Of a stretch of 64,000 bases of DNA, positions 8,862 through 19,225 are shown in pieces. Within the stretch, counting starts at the first letter, position 1, and each line of letters begins with the position of its first letter. The DNA lies in assembly GCA_001910725.1 (NCBI GenBank), contig MJGA01000012.1, forward strand, positions 372,001 to 436,000. The letters are read 5' to 3'. Source of the stretch: Phanerodontia chrysosporium. Taxonomy: Eukaryota > Basidiomycota > Agaricomycetes > Polyporales > Phanerochaetaceae. Both the position numbers and the translations under genes were made by a program. The notes under the pieces were generated by a model. It saw only the letters and a program-made list of their open reading frames with translations. It was not told where the DNA came from and did not search any database.

Positions 8862-10112
8862 ATGTCGAGCACTCCCGGTGGAGCGCCGCCCGGCCCGGCG
8901 CCTCTCGACCCCGTCTCCACTGCGCTCCTGCAAATGGCCCAGGCGATGACGCAGCTCACCAACACGGTCAACACTCTGGCCCAGGCCATCGGTAACAATC
9001 ACACAACGGTCAACGCCACGGTTAACACGAACAAGGAGCTGCCCTTCGTCGAGAAGCCCGTCCCGTTCAAAGGGAAAGGTTCGGACACGGCCCGTCTCTT
9101 CCGCGCCGCCTATCGCATCTACGCCGACGGACAACCGGAGAAATTTGGCAAGCGCGACGTCGATGGTAACCTCCAGCGAGACCCCGACTCTGGCAAGATC
9201 TTGGTAGATGGTCAGAAGTGGATCGTCGGCGCCCTCTCCTTCATGCAGGACGAGGCGGCTGAATGGGCACGGCAGTACATCGAACAGGCGGCAGACGGTG
9301 TTCAGATATTCGACGGCTCTCGCGCCACGTTTTGGGAAGCGTTCAAGAACCGGTTCGAGCCCGTCGACGAGAAGGCCGAGGCCCTCAGCAAGCTGCAGGC
9401 ATGCACGCAAGGCAATCGTCGGTTCGCGGAGTTCTTCGCGGAGTTCCAAGCCCTCGCCGGCCGCACGAAGCTCACCCCGGAGGACCTGGCAGCCCGGCTA
9501 CGGACGAAGTTCAACAAGGACTACCTCGAGCGGATCTCATACATGGTCAACCCCGCTACTGGCAAAGGTCCCGAGACGTACGACGAGCTCAAGAACGCGG
9601 GTTTCGCTGTCGACCGGTCGAAGGACAAGCTCTCGCAAGACCTCCTGGCACAGCAAGGCAAGACGTCCTCAACTCCGGCTAGCTCGTCAGCGCGCGCTTT
9701 CCGCGACCCGAACGCGATGGACATAGACGCCGCGAACATCGACGAGCTGTTTAAGGGTCTCACCGGCACGGATCTTAAGCGCCAGTTCGACGCCGTCATG
9801 AAGGATCGCTGCAAGGTCTGTGGCTCGAAGTCCCACAAGTCCACGGACCCCGTTCACCGTGATTCGGTCTGCAACCACTGCGGCAAGAAAGGTCACTGGT
9901 CCCGCGTCTGTCGTGCCCGCCTCGAGGGCAAGCCAAAAACCGCCCCTGCTACCGCCGCCGTTCGCGCCTCGTCTTCGGATACCTCGTCACAGGACTCCTC
10001 GTCTCCGGCCTCCTCGTCTTCTGGCAGCTCGTCTGACGACCAAGCCGCCGCGCTCGCCGCCCTCCGTGATCAGCTGGCTCTGATACAAAAGCAGCTCGGG
10101 GGTTTTGCTTAA
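8862..10112 (+). CDS. Gypsy gag (capsid/nucleocapsid)
   Basis: A 416-aa protein starts at ATG 8862, which is the first ATG of the inferred transcript. The N-terminal half is Ala/Gln rich (MAQAMTQLTNTVNTLAQAI). A retrotransposon gag domain lies at about residues 60-215 (FPGSRATFWEAFKNRFEP-like region, YLERISYMVNP). A zinc-binding C-terminus has CKVCGSKSH and a CCHC knuckle CNHCGKKGHWSRVC at about residues 325-350, followed by a Ser-rich tail. Gag packages the element RNA in cytoplasmic particles. It ends at TAA 10110-10112 next to a candidate slippery site. Confidence 0.9.
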   Translation: MSSTPGGAPPGPAPLDPVSTALLQMAQAMTQLTNTVNTLAQAIGNNHTTVNATVNTNKELPFVEKPVPFKGKGSDTARLFRAAYRIYADGQPEKFGKRDVDGNLQRDPDSGKILVDGQKWIVGALSFMQDEAAEWARQYIEQAADGVQIFDGSRATFWEAFKNRFEPVDEKAEALSKLQACTQGNRRFAEFFAEFQALAGRTKLTPEDLAARLRTKFNKDYLERISYMVNPATGKGPETYDELKNAGFAVDRSKDKLSQDLLAQQGKTSSTPASSSARAFRDPNAMDIDAANIDELFKGLTGTDLKRQFDAVMKDRCKVCGSKSHKSTDPVHRDSVCNHCGKKGHWSRVCRARLEGKPKTAPATAAVRASSSDTSSQDSSSPASSSSGSSSDDQAAALAALRDQLALIQKQLGGFA

Positions 10113-10144
10113 GGGGCCGGAGTGACGCCGCATCGTCGGTCCCC
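10100..10144 (+). promoter_or_regulatory. Candidate -1 ribosomal frameshift signal at the gag-pol junction
   Basis: In the gag frame the heptamer is G GGT TTT (10100-10106), fitting X XXY YYZ. GGGUUUU is the known site of barley yellow dwarf virus. After a 6-nt spacer, ggggccg (10113-10119) can pair with cggtcccc (10137-10144) with one bulged base. A -1 slip enters the pol frame, which is open from here through the protease. A lost G in the G5 run would produce the same picture, because it would leave gag and pol as one frame. Confidence 0.5.
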
Positions 10145-13100
10145 GTTTTGTCAAGCCCGGATTCAACTCCGGCGCCTTCGCTAGAACCGCAGGACATTTC
10201 TGACACCATCCGCTCGTGTACTATATCAGTGTTAGATCCGTTTTCGAATCATTACCGTGTACCAGTAAAGCTCACCGGAATCAATAAAACTATTCGCACT
10301 CCCGCAATGATTGACTCCGGTGCGACCTCGCTGTTCATCCACGAGGATTTCTGTAAGCAGCACAGGATCCTCACGGTACCGCTCAAGAAGGAGATCACAC
10401 TGTACAACATCGACGGAACTAAGAATGAAGCAGGGTCTATCACACGCCGTGCCAGACTCCAGCTCACTGTGGGTTCTTACACGTTTAAGGAGGAGTTTCT
10501 TGTCACGAACATTGGTCCCGAGAACGTCATCCTCGGACTTCCGTGGCTCAAGAAATGGAACCCGAACATCGACTGGGAAACGGGTGATGTCCAGTTTCAG
10601 CTCCGCGGCGGAGCTGAGGACACCCCGGTTTTCGGCATCCATCAGATTGACGCTAATCGCTCCGAACGCCGAGAATGGCTTCGAGCAGGCATTGTCGAGG
10701 ACGCCAAGGACGAAGTCTGGATCCTCGCCGGTTACACTTACTCGCAAGCGATCGCTGTCGAAGCCAATCGCGAGAAGTACGCCAAGACGTTCGAAGAGCT
10801 GGTCCCCAAGGAGTACCACCGACACAAGAAGGTGTTCTCTGAAGAGGAATCGCACCGCCTTCCGAAACATCAGCCCTGGGATCACGCGATAGATCTCGTT
10901 CCGGATGCTCCGGCCTCGATCAAATCGAAAGTTTATCCCATGTCCCCGATCGAGAACGAAGAACTACAGCGGTTCATCGACGACGCACTCGCCAAGGGCT
11001 ATATCGTCCCCAGCAAGTCTCCGATCGCTTCCCCTGTCTTCTTCATCAAGAAAAAGGACGGCAAGCTCCGGTTCATTCAGGATTACCGCAAGCTCAACGA
11101 CATCACCGTGAAGAATCGCTACCCCCTTCCGCTCGCCTCCGACATCATCGGGAAGCTCCAGGGCGCTAAAATCTTCACCAAGTTCGACGTCCGTTGGGGC
11201 TACAACAACGTCCGGATTAAGGAAGGTGACGAGTGGAAAGCCGCCTTCGTCACCAACCGTGGTCTCTTCGAGCCCAGAGTCATGTACTTCGGTCTGTGCA
11301 ACAGCCCTGCCACGTTTCAGGCCCTCATGAACCACATCTTCGCCGACCTCATCGCCGAAAGCAAGGTCGCAGTCTACCTCGACGACATCCTCATCTGGTC
11401 AAACGATCTTGCTTCGCATCGGAAGATTGTTCACGAGGTCCTGGCACGCCTCGCCAAGTACGATCTGTACCTTCGGCCCGAGAAGTGCGAGTTCGAGCGC
11501 TCAGAGATCGAGTATCTTGGGCTCCTCATCAGCGAAGGACAAGTCGGCATGGACCCCGGCAAGGTTAAGGCGGTAGCCGAGTGGCCGACCCCGAAAAACC
11601 TCAAAGACGTACGAGGCTTTGTCGGGTTCGCCAACTTTTATCGCCGCTTCATCAAGGACTTCTCAAAGATCTGCCGCCCGCTGCACGATCTGACGAAGAA
11701 GGACACTCCGTTTAATTGGGGTCCCGCACAGGCAGAAGCCTTCGAGACGCTCAAGCGCGCTTTCACGACTCAGCCCGTGCTCGCCATGTGGAGCATTGAT
11801 CGGCCAACTCGCGTCGAGACCGATGCCTCTGGCTACGCCACTGGAGGAGTCATAGCCCAACGCAACCCTGAAGATGGTCTCTGGCATCCAATCGCGTATC
11901 GCTCGCAGACCATGAGCCCCGCCGAGCGGAACTACGAGATCTGGGACCGTGAGATGCTTGCAATCATTGAAGCTCTCAAGGACTGGCGCCAGTTCCTCGA
12001 AGGTCTCCCGGAGCCTTTTGAGATCTGGACCGACCATCAGAATCTCCAGTACTGGAAGACTGCGCAGAATCTCACGCGGCGACAAGCCCGGTGGGCCTCC
12101 TACCTCGCCGAGTACGACTTCCGCATCATCCACCGCCCCGGCAAGACCCATCTCCTCGCCGACCCGCTCTCCCGGCCTTCCTCGCTGCATGTCTCTGACG
12201 AAGAGGACAACCGCTCGCAGATAGTATTGAAGCCGGAGCTGTTTAAGATAGCCGCCACGGTAGCTTTCGCAAACCCTTCCCCCCTCGAGAAGCGCATTCG
12301 CGACTGCTCCGAACAGGAAAAGGAAGTCGCAGACGCCCTACAGACTCTCCGGACCAAGGGCCCCGCAAGCTGCGCAACGGCGTTCTCGAATGGGAAGAAG
12401 ACAACGGCCTTCTGTACTACCACGGGAAAGTTTATGTCCCGAACAATGCCGCGCTGCGCAACGACGTCATCAAGTCTTGCCATGACGCGCCGACCGCCGG
12501 ACACCCTGGGAAGCACACCACTCTCGAGTTGGTCTCTCGGTACTATTGGTGGCCACGCATCTCCGCCGACGTTAGCCGCTACGTGCTCGGCTGCGATCAA
12601 TGCCAACGGTACAAGTCCGCCCCGCATCCGAAAGCCACCCTACAGCCCCACGACGTCCCCTCAGGGCCTTGGGAGCACGTCGGCGTGGATCTCATCACGC
12701 AACTCCCACGTGACGCCAAGACCAAGAAGGACTCGATCGCGGTCTACGTGGACCACTATTCGGATCAGTGCCACCTCGTGCCAGTCGACTCGACGATCAC
12801 CGCTGCCGGCATGGGCGACATCCACTACACGGACATCTTTCGCCTCCACGGCCTCCCACGCAAGATCGTCTCCGATCGTGGGCCCCAGTTTGCAGCCCAG
12901 TACATGCGAGCGCTGTACAAGCGTCTCGGCATCGCTACCGGTCTCACCACGGCATATCACCCAGAAGGTAATGGCAAGGTCGAACGCAAGAACCAGGAAG
13001 TCGAGAAATTCCTGCGTCTCTTCGTCTCTCAGCGCCAAGATGACTGGGTCGATTGGCTCCCGATGGCCGAGTTCACCCTGAACTCACACGTGTCTAGTGC

Positions 13101-13863
13101 TACCGAGCGCACGCCCTTCGAGATTGTCTACGGCTATACACCGGACTTCACGATCCCGGCCGGCAAACACACCAAGGTTCCCGCCCTCGATGAGCGCCTA
13201 GACCGCATGGCTCACGTTCGCAAAGAGGCCGAAGCTGCCCTGCGCCTAACCAAAGCCCGCATGAAAGAGGAGTACGAGGCCGCGAAGAAGCGCGCCCACT
13301 CCTTCAAAGTCGGCGATCAGGTTTGGCTCAGCACGAAGGACCTCAGCATCGATCAGCCCTCGCCCAAGCTCGGCCCCCGCCAGCTGGGTCCGTTTAAGGT
13401 TCTGGAAAAGATCGGCGATCTGGACTATCGGCTCGAGCTCCCGAGCTGGCTGAAAATCCACCCGGTTTTCCATGTCAACCGCCTCAGCCCGTGGCACGAT
13501 CAGGGCGTCGAGAAGCCTCTGCCTCCCAAACCTGTCAAGGTTGCCGGCGAAGAAGAATACGTCGTCGAGAAAGTCCTCGACAGCCGCATATATCGCCGCC
13601 AACTGCAGTACAAGGTCCGCTGGAAAGGCTACGGCCAAGCCGGCGACACGTGGGAAAAGGCAGACAACCTCAAGCACGCCAAGGCCCTGGTCAACAAATT
13701 CCATCGCGAAAATCCAGAAGCGCCCCGCAAGCTCGCTGCCACCGCCTTCGAAGCCCTTGCCGCCTCTTTCCGCCCGTTCATTACCGAAGTCGACGTCTCT
13801 CTCCTTCCTGCCTCCGATCGCGCTAAAGCCGATCTTGACTGGGAGGAGGGGCGCCACATCTGA
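10107..13863 (+). CDS. Gypsy pol: protease, RT, RNase H, integrase, chromodomain
   Basis: The frame opens at the gag end. A natural ATG is not needed if it is reached by frameshifting. It shows protease MIDSGATSLFIH; RT with KKKDGKLRFIQDYRKLN, FDVRWGYNNVRI and the catalytic YLDDILIWS; RNase H with ETDASGYATGGV and WTDHQNLQYW; integrase with its HHCC region (HPGKHTTLELVSRYYWWP...CDQC), VDLITQLP, SDRGPQF and NGKVERKNQE; and a chromodomain at 13555-13720 (EEYVVEKVLDSR, VRWKGYG, TWEKADN). The frame changes at 12358-12364 (gggcccc). A one-base loss there explains it, since the integrase reads on in the next frame with its start motifs intact. It ends at TGA 13861-13863. Confidence 0.9.
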
Positions 13864-13888
13864 CAGCCTCGCGAGGACGCTCGGTTTT

Positions 13889-13901
13889 AGGAAGGGGGTA
13901 A
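13889..13901 (+). other. Gypsy polypurine tract
   Basis: aggaagggggtaa directly precedes the 3' LTR at 13902. This is the normal plus-strand primer position. Confidence 0.8.
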
Positions 13902-14596
13902 TGTCACGGATGTGACGGTGCTGCCCTATTTTTCGCCGATTTTTGGCTATTTTCCTCGATTAATCCAACGGGCGAGCAGCCCTCGCGCCGTCTGGAGTCC
14001 TAGCCGCCCACACTCAGCGCCTGGCCACTCAGCGCCAGCGCCCTGATGGCGCATCACCCCTAGACGCCAGCGCATCCCGCTGCGCGCTCAGACACTGCCC
14101 GGATCACCGGTCTGCCTTGCAACCGGTTCCCCGGATCGCCGAGGAGGCACTGTCATCCCTGATGACTCCCCTCGCCAAGACACGCCGAGCTGATCAGCCT
14201 GATGACACAGCCTCGGCCCGACGCAGCCTCGAGACACTGCCAGCTGACACAGCCTCGTGACATAGCCCCAGCACAGCCGCGCCGCGCAGCCCGCGTCGCA
14301 GCCTCGCTGGCTATGCTGAGCGCTGCCCATCAGCTTATGTAATCGTATAGCCTGCCCTAAAGGATCTGTAGTATATAAGGGTAGCTCCCCTCGCTCCTGT
14401 CCGTCATCTCGACCTCTTGGTCAATACGGACAGGTAAGCCCAGTGTTTGTATTGTAGTTACAGTGCTAATATTATCTTGGTCAATACGGACAGCTGCATA
14501 AGTTGTGCGTCGCTGCGTGACTCGCTCCGCCGCGCCTCGTCGTCGACCTCCCCACTTGCCCTCCCTCGTGAAGCGTTGAGCCCTAGCTCCGCGACA
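13902..14596 (+). repeat. Gypsy 3' LTR (695 bp)
   Basis: Same length and ends as 6894-7588, with no difference seen on reading. Identical LTRs mean little time since integration, because both are copied from one template. Confidence 0.94.
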
Positions 14597-14601
14597 GCGG
14601 G
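14597..14601 (+). repeat. Target-site duplication of the Gypsy element, right copy (gcggg)
   Basis: This is an exact repeat of 6889-6893 following the LTR end ccgcgaca at 14596. Confidence 0.92.
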
Positions 14602-14811
14602 AGAGCATCGGAGGCGGATCGCGGAGATCGCCTTCCGATCTTTCCGCTTCCAGGCGGTAGCAGCGGTCCCCTCGGGGCACGTTGTTTCCCCCGTGGCGTA
14701 CTCGAGTAGGTCGAGCTCGGTGAGGATGTCCTTCTCCTGAATCGACCAAGAAAAGTAGTTTTCTGAGCCCTTGAGAGGCTCGATGCGTACGGTGTGCGGT
14801 GCGTCCGACAT
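14597..14811 (-). CDS. Copia polyprotein, N-terminal gag fragment
   Basis: The ATG is at 14811 (MSDAPHTVRIEPLKG...). The sequence contains NYFSWSIQEKDIL, like the N-terminal gag segment of Copia elements (N/Y-x-W motif), and runs in frame to the junction at 14597-14601. Beyond the junction the minus strand reads into the Gypsy LTR, so on the present chromosome the product would end with a foreign tail at 14458. A 177-nt leader separates this ATG from the 5' LTR. Confidence 0.88.
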
Positions 14812-14976
14812 CTTGCTCGCGTGGCGAGATCAGCGATCTGGCGCCTAGGTGTGTCCGACGTATCTGACGTCCGGTGATGTCACAGGAGTGATCCGCGATG
14901 GATCTGCAGCAGCAAGATTCGGTCCGCGTTGACCGTAGCAAAGGGTGAGATGGTGTTTGGGGCGACTTAGAGCGCG

Positions 14977-14988
14977 GGGCTCATAACC
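14977..14988 (-). other. Copia primer-binding site: initiator tRNA-Met anticodon arm
   Basis: Plus-strand gggctcataacc abuts the inner edge of the 5' LTR (14989). It equals the anticodon stem-loop sequence of eukaryotic initiator tRNA-Met, with the CAT anticodon at its centre. On the element strand this is ggttatgagccc, directly after the LTR. Drosophila copia and yeast Ty5 are known to be primed by a half tRNA-iMet through this same region. Half-tRNA priming here is therefore inferred, while the 12-nt match is seen. Confidence 0.85.
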
Positions 14989-15391
14989 TGTTGTGATGCG
15001 CAGACTCTGGGATGGAGGCGAACAGCGAGATAATATTTTTGGGATTATTCTACGAGTTTTATACCCTACATAGATTTGCTTCCATGTATCTAAAGTAGGT
15101 AATAATCAAATGAAAAATGCTCGCTCTGAAAAAGGCGGAATCTAATCTAGAGGATTGATAAGGGAGCGCTGGGGATTGATAACTACGGAATCTAATCTAA
15201 CGATTACTCAGAGCGGAAAAGAGGAATGGGGAAGGCGGCGAGACTTGTCCCGCCGCGAGACCTTGTAAGGATACGCCGACGGCGCATCTTTTGATGGGCG
15301 CTCGGCGCTTCAGCCCTCCGGGCGCGCCGGAGCTTTTGACTTCCGTCTGCACGACGGTTTTGAGTGCGCCCTGGCGGGGCGACTTTCAACA
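14989..15391 (-). repeat. Copia 5' LTR (403 bp)
   Basis: This is the partner of 2677-3079, with the same termini and the same length. The copy begins directly after the tRNA-iMet-like site. It should hold the element's promoter (TATA-like motif on the minus strand, about 65 bp from the inner end). Confidence 0.92.
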
Positions 15392-15396
15392 GGTAC
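15392..15396 (+). repeat. Target-site duplication of the Copia element, right copy (ggtac)
   Basis: This matches 2672-2676 exactly and directly abuts the LTR end at 15391. Confidence 0.92.
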
Positions 15397-15531
15397 CACA
15401 CGGCGGATGTGGCCGCTGCTGAGCCGGCCTATAACGACGTCAACATTCTGCGCTGCAAGATCGATGAGGATGGGAAGTGCGTACGGGAGTTTATCGAGTA
15501 TATCCCAGGCGAGCCTCGGTTGGTGAATTGA
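15397..15531 (+). pseudogene. Cys-rich small protein, 3' fragment after the insertion
   Basis: This is 44 codons plus TGA (15529-15531), in frame with the 5' fragment ending at 2676. It begins HTADVAAAEPAYNDVN and has two more cysteines (ILRC and GKC). The homologue at 60 kb aligns here as HTDRVKDIAAHYNGMN followed by a similarly spaced Cys pair. That agreement shows the element inserted inside a functional coding sequence and left no other damage. The fragment has no start codon of its own. Confidence 0.78.
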
Positions 15532-16540
15532 AGGTGCCGTACACGACCAACTTCCGAGGACCCTGAGCTCAATGCGCTAGCCCAACAGGTCTCTACCCTG
15601 CGATGAGCCTTGTGGGCTCTTATATAATGGCCGCATTGTTGAACATCTTACTGTAATCACCAACCATGGACGGTTTCGATAATTCACGAGTAGTAGGTGC
15701 TCAGAGCACCCGGCACTGCCGTACGGGAGGTTTATATGAGCACATATCAATCATAGCACCATTTACACGGTGATGGCTGTCTGCTGCTGTGCAACAAGTT
15801 CTATACATGGGCATGTATACAGTGCAGGTTGCAATCACGCACCTGACAGATGCGCGCAGCTAGTTCACATGCGTCATGCCTCTGCCGACGCTCCCGCCTT
15901 TCCTTGTCCTCAACAACCACCATAGTCTTGACCTTCGCTGCTCTGCTTGACACGGAGATAGAACGCAACATGCCAGGGCGAAGACCGGTGCCTAGCCTAA
16001 CACACCGAGCGGCGGAAAGGGTCTGCAATCCTTTGGCAGAGGCTGTCAGCGTCACGAAGGGCCGGATCTTAGACTGGCGGGGCGCGGGCCTGAGAGTATA
16101 AATGTCAAAGATGCGGTATATTTTCCGTCCCTGTCTTCCACTGTCGCCCTCTGTCGAGGTCGTCGCAGTCGCAGAGCAAGAGTACTCGGGGTAAGTGTTG
16201 GATCGACTGTGACGTTGATTGGTTCGGTTGAAGTGTTCGGCAAGCGGAGCCGATCCGGCGAATACGGTCACTCATCGTCACCACCTGCAGACTTCAAAGT
16301 TCACAGTTCCCTCAACGTATATCGACTCTCAATTTTTCTTCCAAACTTCAGTCTCACTTTCGTTAGCATCGCAAGTCTCATCCCAGCCCTCTTGTTTCTC
16401 CAATTCTCTCGACAGTCTCCAGAACATCACCTCTTGGAAAGATCTCGCAACTTGCGTCACTTCAACCGCGTACATCGTTGCCTCTCTCGATACTCACCCA
16501 GCCACACCGGAAACTACACATCTTACTTCAGTAACTGAAC
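15532..16540. promoter_or_regulatory. Intergenic region with trehalase promoter and 5'UTR
   Basis: No coding frame is convincing. A TATA-like tataaat at 16097-16103 and a strong splice donor gtaagt at 16191 suggest that trehalase transcription starts near 16130 and that its long 5'UTR contains an intron (acceptor unresolved; possible AGs near 16289 and 16414). A second tatataa at 15621-15627 has no gene clearly assigned. Confidence 0.4.
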
Positions 16541-19225
16541 ATGGCTCCAGCAGTCAACCACCCTACTGGTGTCACATTCATCGACGACGAGCAGCAGCGG
16601 CCAGTGCACTCGGAGGCAGCAGAGTACTACGGCCAGGAGCAGTTCAGTCGTGGACGAACGTACAGTGCTGTGAGTGCACCAATACTTCGTCGTTTGTCGT
16701 AGATCCGCTCATCGATGCACGACAGTCGTTCGCTCACGGATACAACCCAAGGAAAGCACCTCAGTTTGGCGACGAAAGGCACCGACGTGCTAGGCGATTG
16801 TCGCACGATGAGAAGAGCACAACTGTACCTCGTCGATTCCTCATCGATGTTGAGGAGACTATTCGTGTCGTTCTGGAGCAAGAGGACACCGATGGAGACT
16901 TCCAGATTAGCATCACAGATGCAGGCCCCAAACTCATGCCCTTGGGTACCGCGACCAGCAACGGCTTCAAAACCTTCGACATCCGGGTATGTACAATCGC
17001 GCAATAAGACTATTCAGATGTGTTGATCGCTCGCCTCTCACTCTAGGGGACCTATATGCTATCTAACTTGCTGCAGGAGCTGGCCCTTGCACGAGACCAC
17101 GGCCGCAAGCGTATCGTTCTGGACGAGGCCCGCCTAACGGAGAATCCGGTGGATCGTCTCTCGAGGATGATCAAGAACTCCTTCTGGCACGCTCTCACGC
17201 GCCGTATCGACGGCGATGGACTCGAGATAATCTGTGCAGATCCCAAGAACCGAACAGGGCGTATCAACCCCCGCATTTACGTCCCGTATGGCGAACCTGC
17301 CATGGCTGAGTACTACAGGAAAGTCGCGAGGGAGAAGCCTCATCTGAATCTCGATGTTCAAGTGTTGCCAGAGAAGTGTGACGACCCGGTGTTCGTCAAG
17401 AGCTTGAATGACAAGCCGGGTATCCTGGCTCTTGCGATGAACGAGGTTGATGATCCTAAGGGCGGTAAGACCCTGAAGGGTGTTCCGTTCATTGTCCCCG
17501 GTGCTCGTTTCAATGAGGTAGGTCTTATACATGCTTTACTGGTCAGGTCACTGACTAGGTGGCTTACAGTTGTACAACTGGGACTCCTACTTCATCTCGC
17601 TCGGCCTCCTTATTGATGGTCAGGTCAACATGGCGAAAGGCATGGTAGACCATTTCATCTTCGAGATCAAGCACTATGGAAAGATCTTGAACGGTAGCCG
17701 TAGCTACTACCTCTGCCGTACTCAGCCACCATTCCTCACGGATATGGCCCTGCAAATCTACAACCAGCTGGACCGTTCGGACGTGGAGGCCAACCGTGCA
17801 TGGTTGAAGCGTGCGATTCAGGCGGCCATCAAGGAGTACCATACGATCTGGGTCGCTGAACCTCGTATGGATCCGAAGACTGGCCTGTCGCGGTACCGTC
17901 CCGACGGTATCGGCATCCCGCCGGAGACCGAGGCGACGCACTTCACGCACATCCTCGAGCCATACGCGCACAAGCACGGGCTGTCAGTGAACGAGTTCAG
18001 CGAGAAGTACAACGACGGGATCATCAAGGAGCCCGCGCTGGACGAGTACTTCCTGCACGACCGCGCCGTGCGCGAGTCGGGCCACGACACGACGTACCGC
18101 TTCGAGAAGCGCTGCGCGAACCTCGGCACGATCGACCTCCAGGCGCTGCTCTACAAGTACGAGGTCGATATTGGGACCGCCATCCGCGAGGTCTTCGACG
18201 ACGAGCTCGAGCTCGACGAGGATTTTGACCTCGCGCCGTGGCCCGTCACGCCCGAGAACTACGCGAACCCGCACCGCGAGCGCTCGCGCTCCCGCCCGCA
18301 GACGAGCGCGGAGTGGTTCGAGCGTGCGGAGTGGCGCCGCGGCATCATCGACAAGTACTGCTGGAACGAGAGCAAGAGCCTCTACTTTGACTACGACACC
18401 GTCCAGGAGAAGCAGAGCTTGTACGAGAGTGTCACCGCGTTCTGGGCGCTCTGGGCGGGCTGCGCGAGCGAAGAGCAGGCATGGAAGCTCCTGTATGTCA
18501 ATTATGTAATGTTATTTCTTTGCATGTCGCTGATGTTATGCACTGCAGGTCAAACTCCCTGAAGAAGTTCGAAGTTCTCGGCGGTCTGGTCTCGGGAACA
18601 GAGGAGTCGAGGGGTAAGATCTCGCTCGACCGGCCTAACCGTCAATGGGATTATCCGTATGTGTCTAGACGTACACCTGTATCGTCTCCAATGCTGATAC
18701 TGACCACTTCTCAATAGGTATGCCTGGCCGCCTCACCAGATTATGGCCTGGGTCGGCCTCGAGCGCTATGGTTATCTTGAGGAGGCCCAGCGTCTCGCGT
18801 ACCGGTGGCTCTACATGATGACTACCGCGTTCGTCGACTTCAACGGTGTCGTCCCTGAGAAGTTCGACGCCGTCAAGCTCTCGCACCTCGTTGACGCAGA
18901 GTACGGTAACCAGGGCATCGACTTCAAGATGGTTCCCCGGGAGGGCTTCGGCTGGATGAACGGTGTGTTCGCTCTCTTCCTTATATCATAGGTTCGAACT
19001 GACCGACGTCGACTTCCAGCCGCGTACCAGGTCGGCCTGTCCTATCTCTCGACCGGCATGCGCCGCGCCGTCGCTGCGTGCACGAGTCCGGAGGTCTTCT
19101 TCGGCAACGCTGCGACGGTGCAGCCGCAACAATCGACGCAGAACACCGACCCGCTCAACCTCGCGATGGACACGCTCTACCTCAACGACCCGCCTGTCCA
19201 CGAGCCCATCTCCCCGACATACTAG
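16541..19225 (+). CDS. nth1: Neutral (cytosolic) trehalase, GH37
   Basis: Trehalase hydrolyses trehalose to two glucose molecules when cells leave stress or germinate. Seven exons fit: 16541-16669, 16726-16986, 17047-17517, 17570-18492, 18549-18656, 18718-18962 and 19020-19225. All are in phase and give 780 aa. Family landmarks are [43 protein letters not shown] and QWDYPYAWPP. The N-terminus has a PKA-type site RRLS (Ser69) and an EF-hand-like calcium loop [12 protein letters not shown] (residues 97-108), both features of regulated neutral trehalases controlled by PKA and 14-3-3 in yeast. No signal peptide is present, consistent with the cytosol. No frameshift was found, unlike in many neighbours. 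The stop lies 468 bp from the convergent ATG15 stop. Confidence 0.95.

Larger units (their letters stand above)
6894..14596 (+). mobile_element. Ty3/Gypsy chromodomain retrotransposon (chromovirus) nested in Copia
   Basis: The element is 7.7 kb with 695-bp LTRs at 6894-7588 and 13902-14596 that read as identical. They have TG...CA ends, a 5-bp duplication and a purine tract before the 3' LTR. Gene order is a leader frame, gag with CCHC, protease, RT, RNase H, integrase and a C-terminal chromodomain, which places it among chromoviruses. A 10-nt match between the inferred mRNA 5' end and the site after the LTR points to self-priming as in Tf1/sushi elements. It lies opposite to, and inside, the Copia gag region. 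Pol has one apparent one-base shift near 12358-12364, so this copy may be inactive or mis-sequenced. Confidence 0.95.
2677..15391 (-). mobile_element. Ty1/Copia LTR retrotransposon carrying a nested Gypsy element
   Basis: The element reads on the minus strand. Its 403-bp LTRs lie at 14989-15391 (5') and 2677-3079 (3'), with TG...CA ends and a 5-bp duplication. The order gag-protease-integrase-RT-RNaseH is that of Copia elements. Without the Gypsy insertion (6894-14596 plus one 5-bp repeat) it would be about 5.0 kb with one open frame of 1339 codons. The primer site beside the 5' LTR matches the anticodon arm of initiator tRNA-Met, and a purine tract abuts the 3' LTR. The LTRs look identical on reading, so insertion was recent. 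It breaks the Cys-rich host gene. Confidence 0.95.

Noticed and set aside
10148..13081. Taking the pol reading frame to run to 13081
   Set aside because: After about 12360 this frame loses integrase similarity. The integrase and chromodomain lie in the next frame (to 13863).
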